6,641 bases of DNA from JAGLTZ01 sp023135015. Lineage in GTDB: Bacteria; Blakebacterota; Blakebacteria; Blakebacterales; Blakebacteraceae. Shown in pieces: positions 6,293 to 6,641 of this stretch. Location of the stretch: the NCBI GenBank assembly GCA_030631625.1, contig DAOVKT010000144.1, forward strand, positions 1 through 6,641. Reading direction: 5' to 3'. Position 1 is the first letter of the stretch, and every line of letters begins with the position of its first letter. The position numbers and the translations under genes are program-made. A model generated the notes under the pieces. That model did not search any database and was not told the DNA's origin. It saw only the letters and a program-made list of their open reading frames with translations.

Positions 6293-6641
6293 CTAACCTC
6301 CTATCGCAACAGTAAACCCGTATCCGCTGAGTTGATCCGATACCTCACGGATCCGTGCCGGGGTGAAAGGCCCGGTCCCGGGCACACGGCAGGTCATCCC
6401 GATCCTCTCGCGCTTGTGCATACCCGCATCATGAAAGGGTAGCAGATGCACCTCTTTCACACTATTGAGGGATGACAGGAATCGACCGAATCCCCTGATG
6501 CTCTCGTCACTGTCGTTTATCCCGGGAACCAGCGGGATGCGGATGATGATATCATCCCTCAGTGAAGAGAGCATTCTCAAGTTTTCGAGTATCAGCTCGT
6601 TCGACACTCCTGTATGGGCTCTATGTAACGCATCTTCTCTG
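6293..6641 (-). CDS. Glycyl radical enzyme activase (radical SAM), C-terminal part (runs off the right edge)
   Basis: The visible 115 codons are the C-terminal third or so of a glycyl-radical-activating enzyme, which uses S-adenosylmethionine and a [4Fe-4S] cluster to place the radical on the partner's glycine. The frame is open to the right edge, and the residues there read REDALHRAHTGVSNELILEN. This holds the TGVSN-LILENL motif typical of these activases, so the GTG at 6607 is an internal valine, not a start. Next come IIIRIPLVPGINDSDESI, the RIPLxPGxND motif late in the radical SAM barrel, and VKEVHLLPFHDAGMHKRERI, the LLPxHxxGxxK closing motif. The CxxxCxxC cluster motif and any ferredoxin-like insert lie off the window. 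The stop TAG at 6295-6293 is 5 bases before the dehydratase start, and its last codons hold that gene's ribosome binding site. The partner is almost certainly the adjacent dehydratase. Confidence 0.92.
   Translation of the reverse strand, partial: REDALHRAHTGVSNELILENLRMLSSLRDDIIIRIPLVPGINDSDESIRGFGRFLSSLNSVKEVHLLPFHDAGMHKRERIGMTCRVPGTGPFTPARIREVSDQLSGYGFTVAIGG
6297..6302 (-). promoter_or_regulatory. Shine-Dalgarno AGGAGG that sets the GTG start of the hypD-like gene
   Basis: On the minus strand AGGAGG sits inside the last two glycine codons of the activase gene (GGA GGT TAG), with 9 bases to the GTG at 6287-6285. Because the site lies inside the upstream reading frame, ribosomes finishing the activase can start directly on the dehydratase. 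It supports the GTG over any internal ATG. Confidence 0.85.

Noticed and set aside
5439..6296. Open frame of 285 codons on the plus strand opposite the glycyl radical enzyme
   Set aside because: It lies wholly antisense to a gene with clear catalytic motifs, has no recognisable domain, and open antisense frames are common in GC-rich genes.
6293..6607. A complete 104-codon activase starting at the GTG at 6607
   Set aside because: The frame stays open to the window edge and the residues before this codon (HTG) complete the TGVSN motif, so the valine is internal and the gene is partial.

Overview
This window carries a compact set of bacterial metabolic genes with moderately high GC, little intergenic space and strong Shine-Dalgarno sequences. 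No RNA gene, CRISPR array, insertion sequence or phage gene is visible. A glycyl radical enzyme (killed by oxygen when active) next to its radical-SAM activase, plus an iron-sulfur L-serine dehydratase, point to an anaerobic bacterium that ferments amino acids. The remnant of a DRTGG-type phosphoesterase lipoprotein and the style of the symporter and nucleotidyltransferase resemble what I associate with uncultured FCB/PVC-type phyla (Latescibacteria- or Planctomycetes-like). That placement is a weak inference from memory of family distribution.

Layout, left to right. Positions 1-119 (minus strand) hold the first 39 codons of a nucleotidyltransferase of the sugar-phosphate type. Just upstream of it on the same strand, 169-1986 encodes a 605-residue sodium:solute symporter, and the two probably form an operon. 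A 135-base divergent gap (1987-2121) separates the symporter from a plus-strand unit. That unit starts with a 76-codon reading frame (2122-2352). It has a perfect ribosome binding site, a lipoprotein signal peptide and the first ~65 residues of a calcineurin-like phosphoesterase, and then stops. Its stop overlaps, as ATGA, the start of a one-chain L-serine dehydratase (2349-3902). A three-copy 14-base tandem repeat (3886-3927) bridges the end of that gene and the 27-base convergent gap. On the minus strand, 3930-6287 encodes a 785-residue glycyl radical enzyme. Its spacing and active-site residues match trans-4-hydroxy-L-proline dehydratase (HypD). Its activase lies 5 bases upstream (6293 to beyond the right edge).

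How the genes may work together. HypD converts trans-4-hydroxy-L-proline to pyrroline-5-carboxylate, which a P5C reductase (not in this window) would turn into proline. The serine dehydratase converts L-serine to pyruvate and ammonia. Both would suit growth on peptides such as collagen breakdown products. The symporter's substrate cannot be read from the sequence, and it is more likely linked to the nucleotidyltransferase than to HypD. The most unusual point is the phosphoesterase remnant, whose intact expression signals now drive into the serine dehydratase.
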